Positions 7,357 to 13,514 of a stretch of 16,634 bases of DNA are shown here, one piece after another. The DNA lies in contig DATKCN010000230.1 of NCBI GenBank assembly GCA_035513175.1, positions 1-16,634 on the forward strand, read 5' to 3'. The DNA is from DATKCN01 sp035513175 (GTDB lineage Bacteria; Chloroflexota; Chloroflexia; Thermomicrobiales; CFX8). A program made the position numbers and the translations under genes. Position 1 is the first letter of the stretch. Every line of letters begins with the position of its first letter. The notes below the pieces were generated by a model. That model searched no databases. It was given only the letters and a program-made list of their open reading frames with translations, and was not told where the DNA came from.

Positions 7357-7542
7357 TCAGTGAAAGTGGCTATGGCCGCCGCCGATGGCGAGATACAGGC
7401 TGAAGGAGATGAGCAGCAGGCCCGCGACGACGTAGAGGACGATGGTGGGGACTTCCTCTTCCCCCGCTTCCGTCCACTCGGCCGGCTCGTCAATGCGATC
7501 GTCGGACGATCGCGGCGTCTGCTTGAGGTCGTGATCGAGCAT
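7357..7542 (-). CDS. Small single-span membrane protein, His-rich tail
   Basis: This 61-residue protein has an acidic, soluble N-terminus (about 1-30, with EPAEWTEAGEEE), one hydrophobic helix (about 32-53, TIVLYVVAGLLLISFSLYLA) and a short C-terminal tail GGGHSHFH. I do not recognise the family. The helix and the abrupt His-rich end make it look like a real product rather than a shadow, but its ATG at 7542 has no good ribosome binding site and an in-frame stop lies only five codons upstream. The acidic N-terminus and the tail leave topology open; the tail could bind metal. It is convergent with pntB and divergent from the ferritin-like gene. Confidence 0.6.
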   Translation of the reverse strand: MLDHDLKQTPRSSDDRIDEPAEWTEAGEEEVPTIVLYVVAGLLLISFSLYLAIGGGHSHFH

Positions 7543-7687
7543 GGTGTGGGGCAGTCAATCCAGTTCGAGTGTTTCCACATCTTCCGACCACAAGGATAGC
7601 GCACGCGGCATGGCGGATGGGTATCGATCTTGCGACGCCTGATTCGTCATCTCCGTGACGCACGATGCGAAAGGACGCGATCGATCC

Positions 7688-8128
7688 ATGGTTGACGCGA
7701 AGACGAAGGAGCTCATCGACGGGCTGAACAGGGATCTGGCGGCGGAGCTGGGCGCCGTGATCCAGTACACGACCTACGCGGCGGTCGTTACCGGCGCCCA
7801 CCGGCCTGCCCTGGTGGGCTTTTTCCAGGGCGAGATCGTCGACGAGCTGCGCCATGCGCAGTTCCTGGCGAACAAGATCGCGGCGCTCGGAGGGACGCCA
7901 ACGACGACCCCGGAGAAGATCACGATCGGGAAGTCAAACCGCGAGCTGCTCGAAGCAGTGCTGGAGGCGGAGACGCGGGCAATCAAGGGGTACGGGGAGC
8001 GCGTCGACCAGGCAGAAGCAATCGGCGACATCGGGCTCAAGGTGCAGCTGGAGGACCAGATTCGTGACGAGACCGAGCACCGCGAGGAGACGTTGAAGCT
8101 GCTGCGGGACACGCAGGGCGGGATCTAA
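7688..8128 (+). CDS. Bacterioferritin-like diiron protein without haem ligand
   Basis: This is a ferritin-superfamily four-helix protein of 146 residues, likely an iron-oxidising or iron-storing protein in the cytoplasm. Ferroxidase ligands can be placed by alignment to E. coli bacterioferritin: Glu20, Glu53, His56 (DELRHA), Glu95, Glu128 and His131 (DETEH). The haem-ligating methionine of bacterioferritin (EMKH) is leucine here (ELRH), so it probably does not bind haem. Length is slightly below the 158 residues of typical Bfr. I chose ATG 7688, with AAGGA at 7671-7675 upstream; a GTG at 7655 would add 11 poorly conserved residues. A hairpin follows the gene. A related ferritin-like or rubrerythrin-like role remains possible. 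Confidence 0.88.
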   Translation: MVDAKTKELIDGLNRDLAAELGAVIQYTTYAAVVTGAHRPALVGFFQGEIVDELRHAQFLANKIAALGGTPTTTPEKITIGKSNRELLEAVLEAETRAIKGYGERVDQAEAIGDIGLKVQLEDQIRDETEHREETLKLLRDTQGGI

Positions 8129-8161
8129 CGGGCGCGCGCTTATGCAGTTCAGGTGTATCGC

Positions 8162-8192
8162 AGGGGGCAGCAACGGTTCGTCGCTGCCCTTT
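8162..8192 (+). terminator. Terminator after the ferritin-like gene
   Basis: GGGCAGC (8165-8171) pairs with GCTGCCC (8183-8189) across an 11-nt loop. Two G-T pairs and one A-T pair extend the stem to 10 bp, and TTT closes the 3' side. It lies 34 nt past the stop codon, so it is a reasonable intrinsic terminator with a minimal T-run. Confidence 0.55.
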
Positions 8193-8306
8193 CAGCGCAG
8201 TATTGACGGCGCCGAACGCCGCTCGCAGACGGTGGCGTGTGACGTGAGTGAGCGCGGTTCGACCCGCGCGGGCCGGCAGGACGGACGTAGATGACGCGTG
8301 GTCCGA

Positions 8307-8786
8307 TCAGGCGCGGCGGGCGAACGTCGCGACCGAGCCCGCCGCGCGGTTAGCGAGCAGGCCGAGCGCAGTCAGCGCCAGAACACCGCCGAGTCCCAGG
8401 ATCCCGGCGCGGCGCCTGCGGCTGGACGTTGGGGGCGGAGACTCGATGGCAGGCGCGTTGGTGGCCCAGGCGGTCGCGCGCCGGACGGTAACGTGGCGCA
8501 CGAACGGGACGCGCACGTCGAAATCGTACTCGGCGAAATTCATGCCGCTGGTGTAGACGCGTTGGGCGCCCGAGGGGGGCGCCGTCGCGACGGCGCGCGC
8601 GTCGTGGCGACGGACGACCGACCGCTCGACGGCGCGCAGCAGGTCGGGGGCCACGCCCAGGACAAAGCGCGCCAGCGGACTGGCGATGGGCGCCGGGCGG
8701 TGACCGGGCCGGGCGTTGTCAAGCACTACGACGGGCGGGCGGGCGATCGACGTCGAGCGTACTGGCACGAGCGCGTTTCTGGACAT
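8307..8786 (-). CDS. Hypothetical C-tail-anchored membrane protein
   Basis: I do not recognise this 159-residue protein. Residues 1-60 are basic with many Arg and Pro. Residues about 78-104 (VYTSGMNFAEYDFDVRVPFV) look like a short beta-rich segment. A Pro/Ser linker is followed by RRRR at 123-126 and one hydrophobic helix at 127-146 (AGILGLGGVLALTALGLLAN). The positive charge before the helix predicts that the bulk of the protein stays in the cytoplasm with the C-terminus outside. The ATG has AAAGGGG about 10 nt upstream, and a sigma70-like promoter with an overlapping inverted repeat lies further up. These support the minus-strand reading over a plus-strand ORF covering the same DNA. Confidence 0.6.
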   Translation of the reverse strand: MSRNALVPVRSTSIARPPVVVLDNARPGHRPAPIASPLARFVLGVAPDLLRAVERSVVRRHDARAVATAPPSGAQRVYTSGMNFAEYDFDVRVPFVRHVTVRRATAWATNAPAIESPPPTSSRRRRAGILGLGGVLALTALGLLANRAAGSVATFARRA

Positions 8787-8847
8787 CAGTCCGTGTCCCC
8801 TTTCGAAGCATGCCGATCGTCCGGATGAGCGGCCGCGAGCGTGTGAG

Positions 8848-8864
8848 TATGACTACGTGTCATA
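8848..8864 (-). promoter_or_regulatory. Inverted-repeat operator over the promoter start site
   Basis: TATGAC-N5-GTCATA is a perfect 6-bp inverted repeat spanning 17 bp. It covers the expected transcription start and touches the -10 box of the promoter at 8864-8892. That geometry is typical of a repressor site for a dimeric HTH regulator (TetR, MarR or GntR type). The regulator is not identifiable here. Confidence 0.5.
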
Positions 8865-8892
8865 TCTTACAGGCACGGGGCGGCGGGGTGAA
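8864..8892 (-). promoter_or_regulatory. Sigma70-like promoter for the tail-anchored protein
   Basis: On the minus strand TTCACC (8892-8887) and TAAGAT (8869-8864) are separated by exactly 17 nt, each matching four of six consensus bases. The start would fall near 8857, giving a leader of about 70 nt to the ATG at 8786. Confidence 0.45.
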
Positions 8893-9030
8893 GGGAATCG
8901 GTTGTCGCGGGGCGCGGGCTGTGAGCTCAGGGCCGAGGGATGAGGGACACGGAGGCCAGGGACAGGCGTTGAGAGAGTGACGTCGCTCGAGCGGCCCGTC
9001 GTCATCGTTTCAGCCCGCGGCCCTCGGCCT
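8893..9030. other. Gap between VOC gene and hypothetical gene
   Basis: No gene is seen. A near-perfect palindrome, GAGTGACGTCGCTC, lies at 8975-8988 with one mismatched pair. I find no clear terminator for the upstream minus-strand cluster, so read-through toward 8786 is possible. Confidence 0.4.
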
Positions 9031-9546
9031 TCACACTGCTGCCGGCTCAGGTTCGAGCTCGGCAAGCAGGTCGTGGAGGTCCAGGCGACCGGTGGTCATG
9101 CGGATCTCGCCGCCGGCGTTGCGGGGCCACTCGCTCGGGTGGCGGTCGCGGTAGATCTCAACCCCGTTGCCGTCGGCGTCGCGCAGGTAGATGGCCTCGC
9201 TGACGCCGTGGTCGGAGGCGCCATCGAGCTGCACGCCGTGTGCGAGAAGGCGCCGCAGCGCGCGAGCCAGCTCCACACGGCTGGGATAGAGGATGGCGAG
9301 ATGGTACAGGCCGGTCGATCCGGGAGGAGGCGGGCTGCCGCCGAGGCTCTCCCAGGTGTTAAGGCCGATATGGTGGTGGTAGCCGCCGGCTGAGAGAAAC
9401 GCGGCCTGGCTGCCGTAGCGCTGGGTCAGCTCGAAGCCGAGCGCGTCGCGGTAGAAGGCGATCGCGCGGTCAAGTTCGGCGACCTTCAGATGCACGTGGC
9501 CGATTCTGGTTTCAGGGTGGATCGGGCGTTCGTTCTCAGACTGCAT
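9031..9546 (-). CDS. VOC-family dioxygenase/glyoxalase-like protein (CatE-like)
   Basis: This vicinal-oxygen-chelate protein resembles one module of catechol 2,3-dioxygenase-type proteins such as Bacillus CatE. It has 171 residues. The start IGHVHLKVAELDRAIAFY is typical of the fold, and the three expected metal ligands are His17, His82 (YHLAI) and Glu130 (NGVEIYRD). CatE proteins are about 285 residues and carry two modules; this one has only one plus a short tail, so it may act as a dimer and may not be a ring-cleaving dioxygenase. The ATG has GAGGAA 7 nt upstream. It follows the FMN reductase gene by 12 nt and is probably cotranscribed with it. A role in removing electrophiles or quinone precursors is inference from context. 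Confidence 0.87.
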   Translation of the reverse strand: MQSENERPIHPETRIGHVHLKVAELDRAIAFYRDALGFELTQRYGSQAAFLSAGGYHHHIGLNTWESLGGSPPPPGSTGLYHLAILYPSRVELARALRRLLAHGVQLDGASDHGVSEAIYLRDADGNGVEIYRDRHPSEWPRNAGGEIRMTTGRLDLHDLLAELEPEPAAV

Positions 9547-9558
9547 GATGGTTCCTCG

Positions 9559-10146
9559 CTAGTGAGCGGCGCCGGCGACGGGCTCGCGCGACACCAGACG
9601 TGACCAGGCAACAAGCGCCTCGACGTGAGCCGCGATGCGCTGCCGCGTTTCCTCGTCGGTGACGTTGCCATCCGCGTCGATCTTTGACGCGGCATTATTG
9701 ACGAACAGGTCGGGTTTGATCATGACGTAGGCTTCGATGGCGCTGGCGAAGATCTGACGCAGGTGGGATTGTGCGCGGACCGTGCCATATTGCCCGCCCG
9801 ATGCGCCCAGCAACGCGATCGGCTTGTGCCGGAGAGGGTTGCCCGCCGACGGCCGCGAGATCCAGTCGATTGCGTTCTTCAGCACCGCGGGCACTGAATG
9901 GTTGTATTCAGGCGTCACGATAAGCAGCGCGTTGGCTGTTCGGACGGCTTCGGCGAGGCGAGCGACCGGCTCGGGCAGACCCGAGCTCTCGACATCGCCG
10001 TTATAGAACGGGATGTCGCTCAGATCGAAGATCTCGATTTGAGCCCCCGCGGGCGCCAGGTCCCGCGCGGCCCGCAGCAGCGCGGAGTTGTACGATGCCT
10101 GCCGCAGGCTGCCGGAAATGCCGAGAATTCGTGCGCGGTCCTGCAT
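9559..10146 (-). CDS. NAD(P)H-dependent FMN reductase / quinone reductase family
   Basis: This flavodoxin-fold reductase (195 aa) uses NAD(P)H and bound FMN to reduce flavin, quinones, azo compounds or chromate; the true substrate is not readable. FMN-binding motifs are GSLRQASYN (12-20), TPEYNHSVPAVLKNAIDW (78-95) and GASGGQYG (114-121). I chose ATG 10146 because AAAGGGA sits 9 nt upstream and the GISGSLR strand begins soon after; an ATG at 10164 is less favoured. It lies 73 nt after the LLM oxidoreductase and 12 nt before the VOC gene on the same strand. It could supply reduced FMN to the neighbouring LLM enzyme, which belongs to a superfamily with FMNH2- and F420-dependent members. Confidence 0.9.
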   Translation of the reverse strand: MQDRARILGISGSLRQASYNSALLRAARDLAPAGAQIEIFDLSDIPFYNGDVESSGLPEPVARLAEAVRTANALLIVTPEYNHSVPAVLKNAIDWISRPSAGNPLRHKPIALLGASGGQYGTVRAQSHLRQIFASAIEAYVMIKPDLFVNNAASKIDADGNVTDEETRQRIAAHVEALVAWSRLVSREPVAGAAH

Positions 10147-10219
10147 GTCTATCGTCCCTTTCATATTGCGAACGGAGTGGTTACGCTTCTGAACACCAAG
10201 CGCATGCGATCTATGCCCA

Positions 10220-11134
10220 TCATCTGATGCGAGCCCGCACGGCGGGAACGGCCGTCTCGCTGAAGCGTCGAGCTTGCTCCTCAACGTCCCCGCCTCCTGC
10301 CCGAAATAGGAACGTGTCCATGCGAAGCATGTTGTAGAAGCGGGCGATCTCGTCCGCGATCTCATCTGCCGAGCCTACGATTGTTCCCGGACGCACTGTC
10401 GGGGGCGACTCTCCGTCGACGGTGACATAGGCGGAGACGTTGTAGGCGCGCCGGATGGCGTTCGGCGACCGCCCCGCTTCGATGGCTGCACGGTCGATCC
10501 TGCCCTGCATGTCGGGCAGGCGCTCGGGCGGGATATAGCCGGTCGATACGATCCAGCCGTCGGCGAGGCGCCCGGTGAGACGCTGCATGCGTGGCCCGAT
10601 CGCCCCAAGCCAGATTCCGATTTCGTGCGCGGGCGCCGGGCCGGGCTTCGCGTCGCGCAGCGTGTAGTGCGTGCCATTGAAGGTTGCAGCGGTCCGGCTC
10701 GCGTCAGTCGACCAGATCTCCCGGCACACGCGCATCGCTTCTTCCAGCGCCTTTACGGCTTCGGAGGGTGTCAGTCGCTCGCCACCGTAACCGGCAATGT
10801 CCTCCCAGAACGCGCCAGCGCCGAGTCCAAGCTCGACGCGACCGGCGGTGATCAGGTCGAGCGTCGCCGCTGCCTTGGCGAGCACGGACGGTGGGCGCAA
10901 CGGCAGGCAGAAGACGTTGGGGAGCAGCCGCACGGCGCGAGTTCGTGCGCCGATTGCCGCGAGCAGCGTCCACGTTTCGAGAAAGTTTGGGATGTACGGG
11001 TGGTCCTGAATGCTGACGAAGTCCAGCTCAGCCTCGTCGGCGAACGCCGAGAGACGGAAGACGGTTTCCAGATCGCGCGCCATCGGGTCGATGTTCAGAC
11101 CGAACAATGGCGCGTTGCGAGCTTCGTCAGGCAT
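10220..11134 (-). CDS. LLM-class flavin-dependent oxidoreductase
   Basis: This luciferase-like TIM-barrel enzyme (304 aa) uses F420 or reduced FMN. Family signs are FGLNIDP near the N-terminus, SIQDHPYIPNFLETWTLLAA (41-60), LDLITAGRVELGLGAG (92-107) and a C-terminal helix with EEQARRFSETAVPAVR. The SIQDHPY segment and overall length look more like F420-dependent members than bacterial luciferase, but the cofactor is not certain, and an adjacent FMN reductase argues that FMNH2 is possible. The ATG has AGGAGA 6 nt upstream. A GC-rich hairpin separates it from yceI upstream on the strand. Substrate unknown. Confidence 0.9.
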   Translation of the reverse strand: MPDEARNAPLFGLNIDPMARDLETVFRLSAFADEAELDFVSIQDHPYIPNFLETWTLLAAIGARTRAVRLLPNVFCLPLRPPSVLAKAAATLDLITAGRVELGLGAGAFWEDIAGYGGERLTPSEAVKALEEAMRVCREIWSTDASRTAATFNGTHYTLRDAKPGPAPAHEIGIWLGAIGPRMQRLTGRLADGWIVSTGYIPPERLPDMQGRIDRAAIEAGRSPNAIRRAYNVSAYVTVDGESPPTVRPGTIVGSADEIADEIARFYNMLRMDTFLFRAGGGDVEEQARRFSETAVPAVRARIR

Positions 11135-11160
11135 CGAGCGTCTCCTGTCACGGATGCGAA

Positions 11161-11183
11161 CGGGACCGGCGCGAAGCCGGTCC
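11161..11183 (-). terminator. Hairpin between yceI and the LLM gene
   Basis: GGGACCGGC (11161-11169) and GCCGGTCCC (11175-11183) form a perfect 9-bp stem with a 5-nt loop, starting 7 nt after the yceI stop on the minus strand. No T-run follows, so it may be a partial terminator or an mRNA-stabilising hairpin that lowers expression of the downstream genes relative to yceI. Confidence 0.55.
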
Positions 11184-11190
11184 CGGAATT

Positions 11191-11763
11191 CTATCCCTGC
11201 CGGACGGCGGCGACGTTCAGTTCAATTCTGACCGTGTCGCCGACGATCGCTCCGCCGGTTTCAATCAGGCCATTCCAGCTCAGCCCAAACTCCTTGCGGT
11301 TGATCTCCGTCGTGGCGGTAAACGCGGATCGCGTCATGCCATACGCGTCCAGGATCGATCCCTCGAAGCGCGTGTCGAGGACGATCGGTCTGGTCGTGTC
11401 GCGGATCGTCAGATCGCCATGGACGCGCCAGCGCTCGGGGCCAGCCGGCTCGACCGAGGTTGACGCGAACGCCAGCGTCGGGAACTGCTCGACATTGAAG
11501 AAGTCATCGGAGCGCAAGTGCGCGTCACGACGCTCGTCGTGGGTGTCAATCGTGGAGGCGTCGATGCTGGCCGTCACCGACGCCAACGCGGGGCGTTCGG
11601 GATCGAGGTTGATGACGCCGGACATCGAACCGAAGCGACCCTTCACGTTGGACACCACCATGTGCTTGACGCTGAAGTGCGCCGATGAGTGCCCGGAGTC
11701 GATGGCCCACTCCGGCGTGGACGTCACGACCTGCGACAGCTGATTCGAAACGGATGTGCTCAA
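11191..11763 (-). CDS. YceI-family lipocalin-like protein
   Basis: YceI proteins form a lipocalin-like beta barrel that binds isoprenoid lipids such as polyprenyl quinone precursors. This one has 190 residues. Family signs are WAIDSGHSSAHFSVKHMVVSNVKGRF (19-44), DPERPALASVTASIDASTID (54-73), the RSDDFFNVEQFPTLAF region and the C-terminal WNGLIETGGAIVGDTVRI (163-180). There is no signal peptide, so it should be cytoplasmic, unlike the periplasmic E. coli YceI. The start is TTG: AGGAG lies 6 nt upstream and no in-frame ATG fits. It has a near-consensus promoter divergent from the HxlR regulator gene, which likely controls it, and a leader hairpin. Confidence 0.92.
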   Translation of the reverse strand: MSTSVSNQLSQVVTSTPEWAIDSGHSSAHFSVKHMVVSNVKGRFGSMSGVINLDPERPALASVTASIDASTIDTHDERRDAHLRSDDFFNVEQFPTLAFASTSVEPAGPERWRVHGDLTIRDTTRPIVLDTRFEGSILDAYGMTRSAFTATTEINRKEFGLSWNGLIETGGAIVGDTVRIELNVAAVRQG

Positions 11764-11784
11764 GGGGTTCTCCTACCCATGTGT

Positions 11785-11812
11785 GCACCGACGCTTCACT
11801 ACGATTCGGTGC
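11785..11812 (-). promoter_or_regulatory. Leader hairpin of yceI
   Basis: GCACCGA (11785-11791) and TCGGTGC (11806-11812) are perfect 7-bp arms around a 14-nt loop. They lie inside the predicted yceI 5' leader, between the start site near 11827 and the ribosome binding site. It could stabilise the mRNA or act as an operator. Confidence 0.4.
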
Positions 11813-11832
11813 GCTGCTTATCACATGTAAGC

Positions 11833-11856
11833 GAGTATAGTTCAGTTACTCACTAT
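11833..11856. promoter_or_regulatory. Candidate HxlR operator (nested inverted repeats)
   Basis: GAGTA-N9-TACTC (11833-11851) and ATAGT-N10-ACTAT (11837-11856) overlap in the same 24 bp. They fill the -10 to -35 interval of the yceI promoter and abut the -35 box of the HxlR promoter. A regulator bound here could block both promoters. The HxlR gene is divergent and adjacent, which makes it the natural candidate. Confidence 0.5.
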
Positions 11857-11862
11857 TGTCAA
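11834..11862 (-). promoter_or_regulatory. Near-consensus yceI promoter
   Basis: On the minus strand a perfect TTGACA (11862-11857) is separated by 17 nt from TATACT (11839-11834), five of six bases of the -10 consensus. The start should fall near 11827, leaving a leader of about 63 nt before the TTG codon. It is the best promoter in the window. Confidence 0.75.
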
Positions 11863-11884
11863 GGGGCTTACGATTCGTTAGAAT
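11856..11884 (+). promoter_or_regulatory. HxlR-gene promoter
   Basis: TTGTCA (11856-11861), 17 nt, then TAGAAT (11879-11884) matches five of six bases at each box. Its -35 hexamer overlaps that of the divergent yceI promoter, so both polymerases compete for the same DNA. The start near 11890 rules out translation from ATGs further upstream and supports ATG 11907. Confidence 0.7.
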
Positions 11885-11906
11885 GAGGCCGATAGGAGAA
11901 CGGAGC

Positions 11907-12311
11907 ATGGATGCCATGCACAACCCACGTCTGACCGCGTTCTGCCCGCAATTCCACCGCGCCGTGGAGCTGATCGGACGCCGCTGGACCGGCGCGATCC
12001 TGCGAGCGATGATGAGCGGCGCGAGGCGCTTCAGCGACATCGCCAACGCGGTGCCCGGCCTGAGCGACCGCTTGCTTGCCGAGCGACTGCGCGAGCTGGA
12101 GCTTGAAGGGATCGTGACGCGCACGGTCATTCCCGACATGCCGGTGCGCGTTGAGTATTGCCTGACAGAGAAGGGTTCCAGCCTGGAGCAGGTGCTTGCG
12201 TCGATCGGAGATTGGGCGACCGTTTGGATTGAAGCTCCGGCTCAGGAATGTGACGAAGTTACGGATGCCAGCGAGTCGGGTTCACCGGAAGATGCGTTGC
12301 TGACATGCTAG
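11907..12311 (+). CDS. HxlR/DUF24-family redox-type regulator
   Basis: This winged-helix repressor or activator has 134 residues from ATG 11907, with AGGAG at 11894-11898 eight nt upstream. The family's conserved N-terminal cysteine is Cys13 in AFCPQFHRAVELIGRRWTGA. The HTH is at about 41-70 (RFSDIANAVPGLSDRLLAERL) and the wing at about 71-90. Further cysteines are Cys85, Cys115 and a C-terminal Cys134. Family members such as YodB, CatR and HypR sense quinones, diamide or aldehydes through the equivalent of Cys13. The divergent genes (yceI, flavin enzymes, VOC protein) fit such a regulon. The last base triplet is part of a CTAG shared with the stop of the convergent XRE gene. Confidence 0.9.
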   Translation: MDAMHNPRLTAFCPQFHRAVELIGRRWTGAILRAMMSGARRFSDIANAVPGLSDRLLAERLRELELEGIVTRTVIPDMPVRVEYCLTEKGSSLEQVLASIGDWATVWIEAPAQECDEVTDASESGSPEDALLTC

Positions 12312-12694
12312 CCCGCCTGGGGATCGCGATCCCGGTGCTTCACGTACTCGGCAAACCCCATCAGTTCCTCGACCTGCTCAGCACTGAGGGTCGCCGCGGA
12401 TTCCAGCAGGCTGGATAGCGGCGCCGCGCCGACTGCCGTCGTCGATATGATCTCGTCGAGAGTCAGCGCGAGGATGGCAGGGAAGCTGAGCCCCCGTGCC
12501 GCCGCGACGCGGGCCAGAGTATCCATTGTCGGGGTTGTCTCGCCCCGCTCGATCGCGTGCAGCGACGTGTGCGCCACGCCCACACGCTCCGCGAATTCGC
12601 GCAGCGACCAGCCTGCCTCGGTCCGCAGCCGGCGGAGGACGGCCCCCGCTGCCTGACGATAGACGCGTTCCGCGCCTGGTGGCGTGTCGTGCAT
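12308..12694 (-). CDS. XRE-family transcriptional regulator
   Basis: This protein of 128 residues carries an HTH_3 domain at about 18-73: GAVLRRLRTEAGWSLREFAERVG forms the first helices and AHTSLHAIERGETTPTMDTL the recognition part. A C-terminal helix, LSAEQVEELMGFAEYVKH (103-120), resembles the short helices found in some antitoxins and small DNA-binding proteins and may mediate dimerisation. The ATG has AGGAG 6 nt upstream, overlapping the stop codon of the fluoride channel gene, and the gap is 8 nt, so the two are cotranscribed. It may regulate its own operon. The gene ends in a 4-nt convergent overlap with the HxlR gene. Confidence 0.88.
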   Translation of the reverse strand: MHDTPPGAERVYRQAAGAVLRRLRTEAGWSLREFAERVGVAHTSLHAIERGETTPTMDTLARVAAARGLSFPAILALTLDEIISTTAVGAAPLSSLLESAATLSAEQVEELMGFAEYVKHRDRDPQAG

Positions 12695-12702
12695 GACGTC
12701 TC

Positions 12703-13110
12703 CTAAAGCGCCCGCGCCAGCGCGATGCCCAACGCGACCGCGACGAGCCCGACGGCGATCGAGCCGAGGCTGTTGGCGACGGCGCGCGTGTAGCTGCCCG
12801 CCTCAATCAGCATCATCGTCTCAAACATCAGCGTCGAGAACGTGGTGTAGCCGCCCAGCAGCCCCACCGCGATGAAGCGGCGCGTATCGAGCGACAACGG
12901 GAAGCGGGTCTCGGTGGCGACCAGGACGAAGCCGATCAGGAACGCCCCGGTGACGTTGACGATAAAGATGCCCAACGGTCCGGGCCCGATGCGCTGCGTG
13001 ACCCACAACGAAACGCCGTAGCGTCCGACCGTCCCGAGCGCGCCACCGACAGCGATCAATAACAACGTCACCACGAGTTCCTTTCGCCACCGAGGCATTC
13101 GCCTGTTCAC
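12703..13110 (-). CDS. crcB: Fluoride channel FluC/CrcB
   Basis: FluC exports fluoride as a dual-topology dimer in the membrane. From the GTG at 13110 the protein has 135 residues and four hydrophobic helices (about 11-32, 46-66, 78-102, 112-133). Family motifs are GGALGTVGRYG (22-32), IVNVTGAFLIG (50-60, with pore Asn52) and GLLGGYTTFST (83-93), which holds the central sodium site and pore Phe91. The start is uncertain: GTG 13110 lies 6 nt after the yjbR-like stop, ATG 13098 has only AGGCG, and GTG codons after AAAGGAACTC are also possible. Only one crcB copy is seen here, consistent with a homodimer unless another lies elsewhere. Confidence 0.92.
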   Translation of the reverse strand: MNRRMPRWRKELVVTLLLIAVGGALGTVGRYGVSLWVTQRIGPGPLGIFIVNVTGAFLIGFVLVATETRFPLSLDTRRFIAVGLLGGYTTFSTLMFETMMLIEAGSYTRAVANSLGSIAVGLVAVALGIALARAL

Positions 13111-13116
13111 AGCGTG

Positions 13117-13467
13117 TTACGTGTCCAGAAGCTTTGAGAGACGCTTTGGAGCGGTCATGCGATAGCTCTCCTCGATCAGCTCGGCGGCCTCACTCCAGTC
13201 AACGTCGATATCGAGATAGAGCCCGATCCAGCCGTGGTGGCCGACGTATGGCGGGACGAAAAACCGCTCGGGGTCGGACGCGACCAGCGCATCCTGCACG
13301 CCGGAAGGAGCCTTGCACCAGAGCGAGGGACGTCCCTGATTCTGATGTTGCATGGCGTAGATTTTCGCGTTGACCTTGAACGCGGGCGCTCCGACGCCCC
13401 GATCCTCCGTCGTCTCCGGTAACGACTGACACAGTTCGCGCAGCCGCGCGATCGCTTCAGCGTGCAT
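13117..13467 (-). CDS. MmcQ/YjbR-family protein
   Basis: This 116-residue protein belongs to the MmcQ/YjbR family, which has a CyaY-like fold and is often annotated as DNA-binding, although the cellular role is poorly defined. Family signs are LCQSLPETTED near the start, PAFKVNAKIYAM, PERFFVPPYVGHHGWIGLYLD (69-89) and the C-terminal YRMTAPKRLSKLL. I chose ATG 13467 because GGGAGGGAG lies just upstream; longer in-frame extensions to 13536 lack family similarity. Its stop is 6 nt from the earliest crcB start, so it probably heads the yjbR-crcB-xre operon. Confidence 0.88.
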   Translation of the reverse strand: MHAEAIARLRELCQSLPETTEDRGVGAPAFKVNAKIYAMQHQNQGRPSLWCKAPSGVQDALVASDPERFFVPPYVGHHGWIGLYLDIDVDWSEAAELIEESYRMTAPKRLSKLLDT

Positions 13468-13514
13468 TGGCGCTCCCTCCCTGAGACGACGGCACTCGTC
13501 CCCGCGCGTGGCAA

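Noticed and set aside
7216..7599. Plus-strand frame over the 61-aa membrane protein
   Set aside because: No ribosome binding site or domain; the minus-strand product has a clean transmembrane helix.
8298..8828. Plus-strand frame over the tail-anchored protein gene
   Set aside because: It is rich in Arg/Gly with no hydrophobic or domain pattern, and it has no good start signal, whereas the minus strand has a promoter, a ribosome binding site and a membrane helix.
10625..11743. Plus-strand open frame (about 370 codons) opposite yceI and the LLM gene
   Set aside because: Both opposite-strand genes have clear families and ribosome binding sites; this frame has no recognisable domain.
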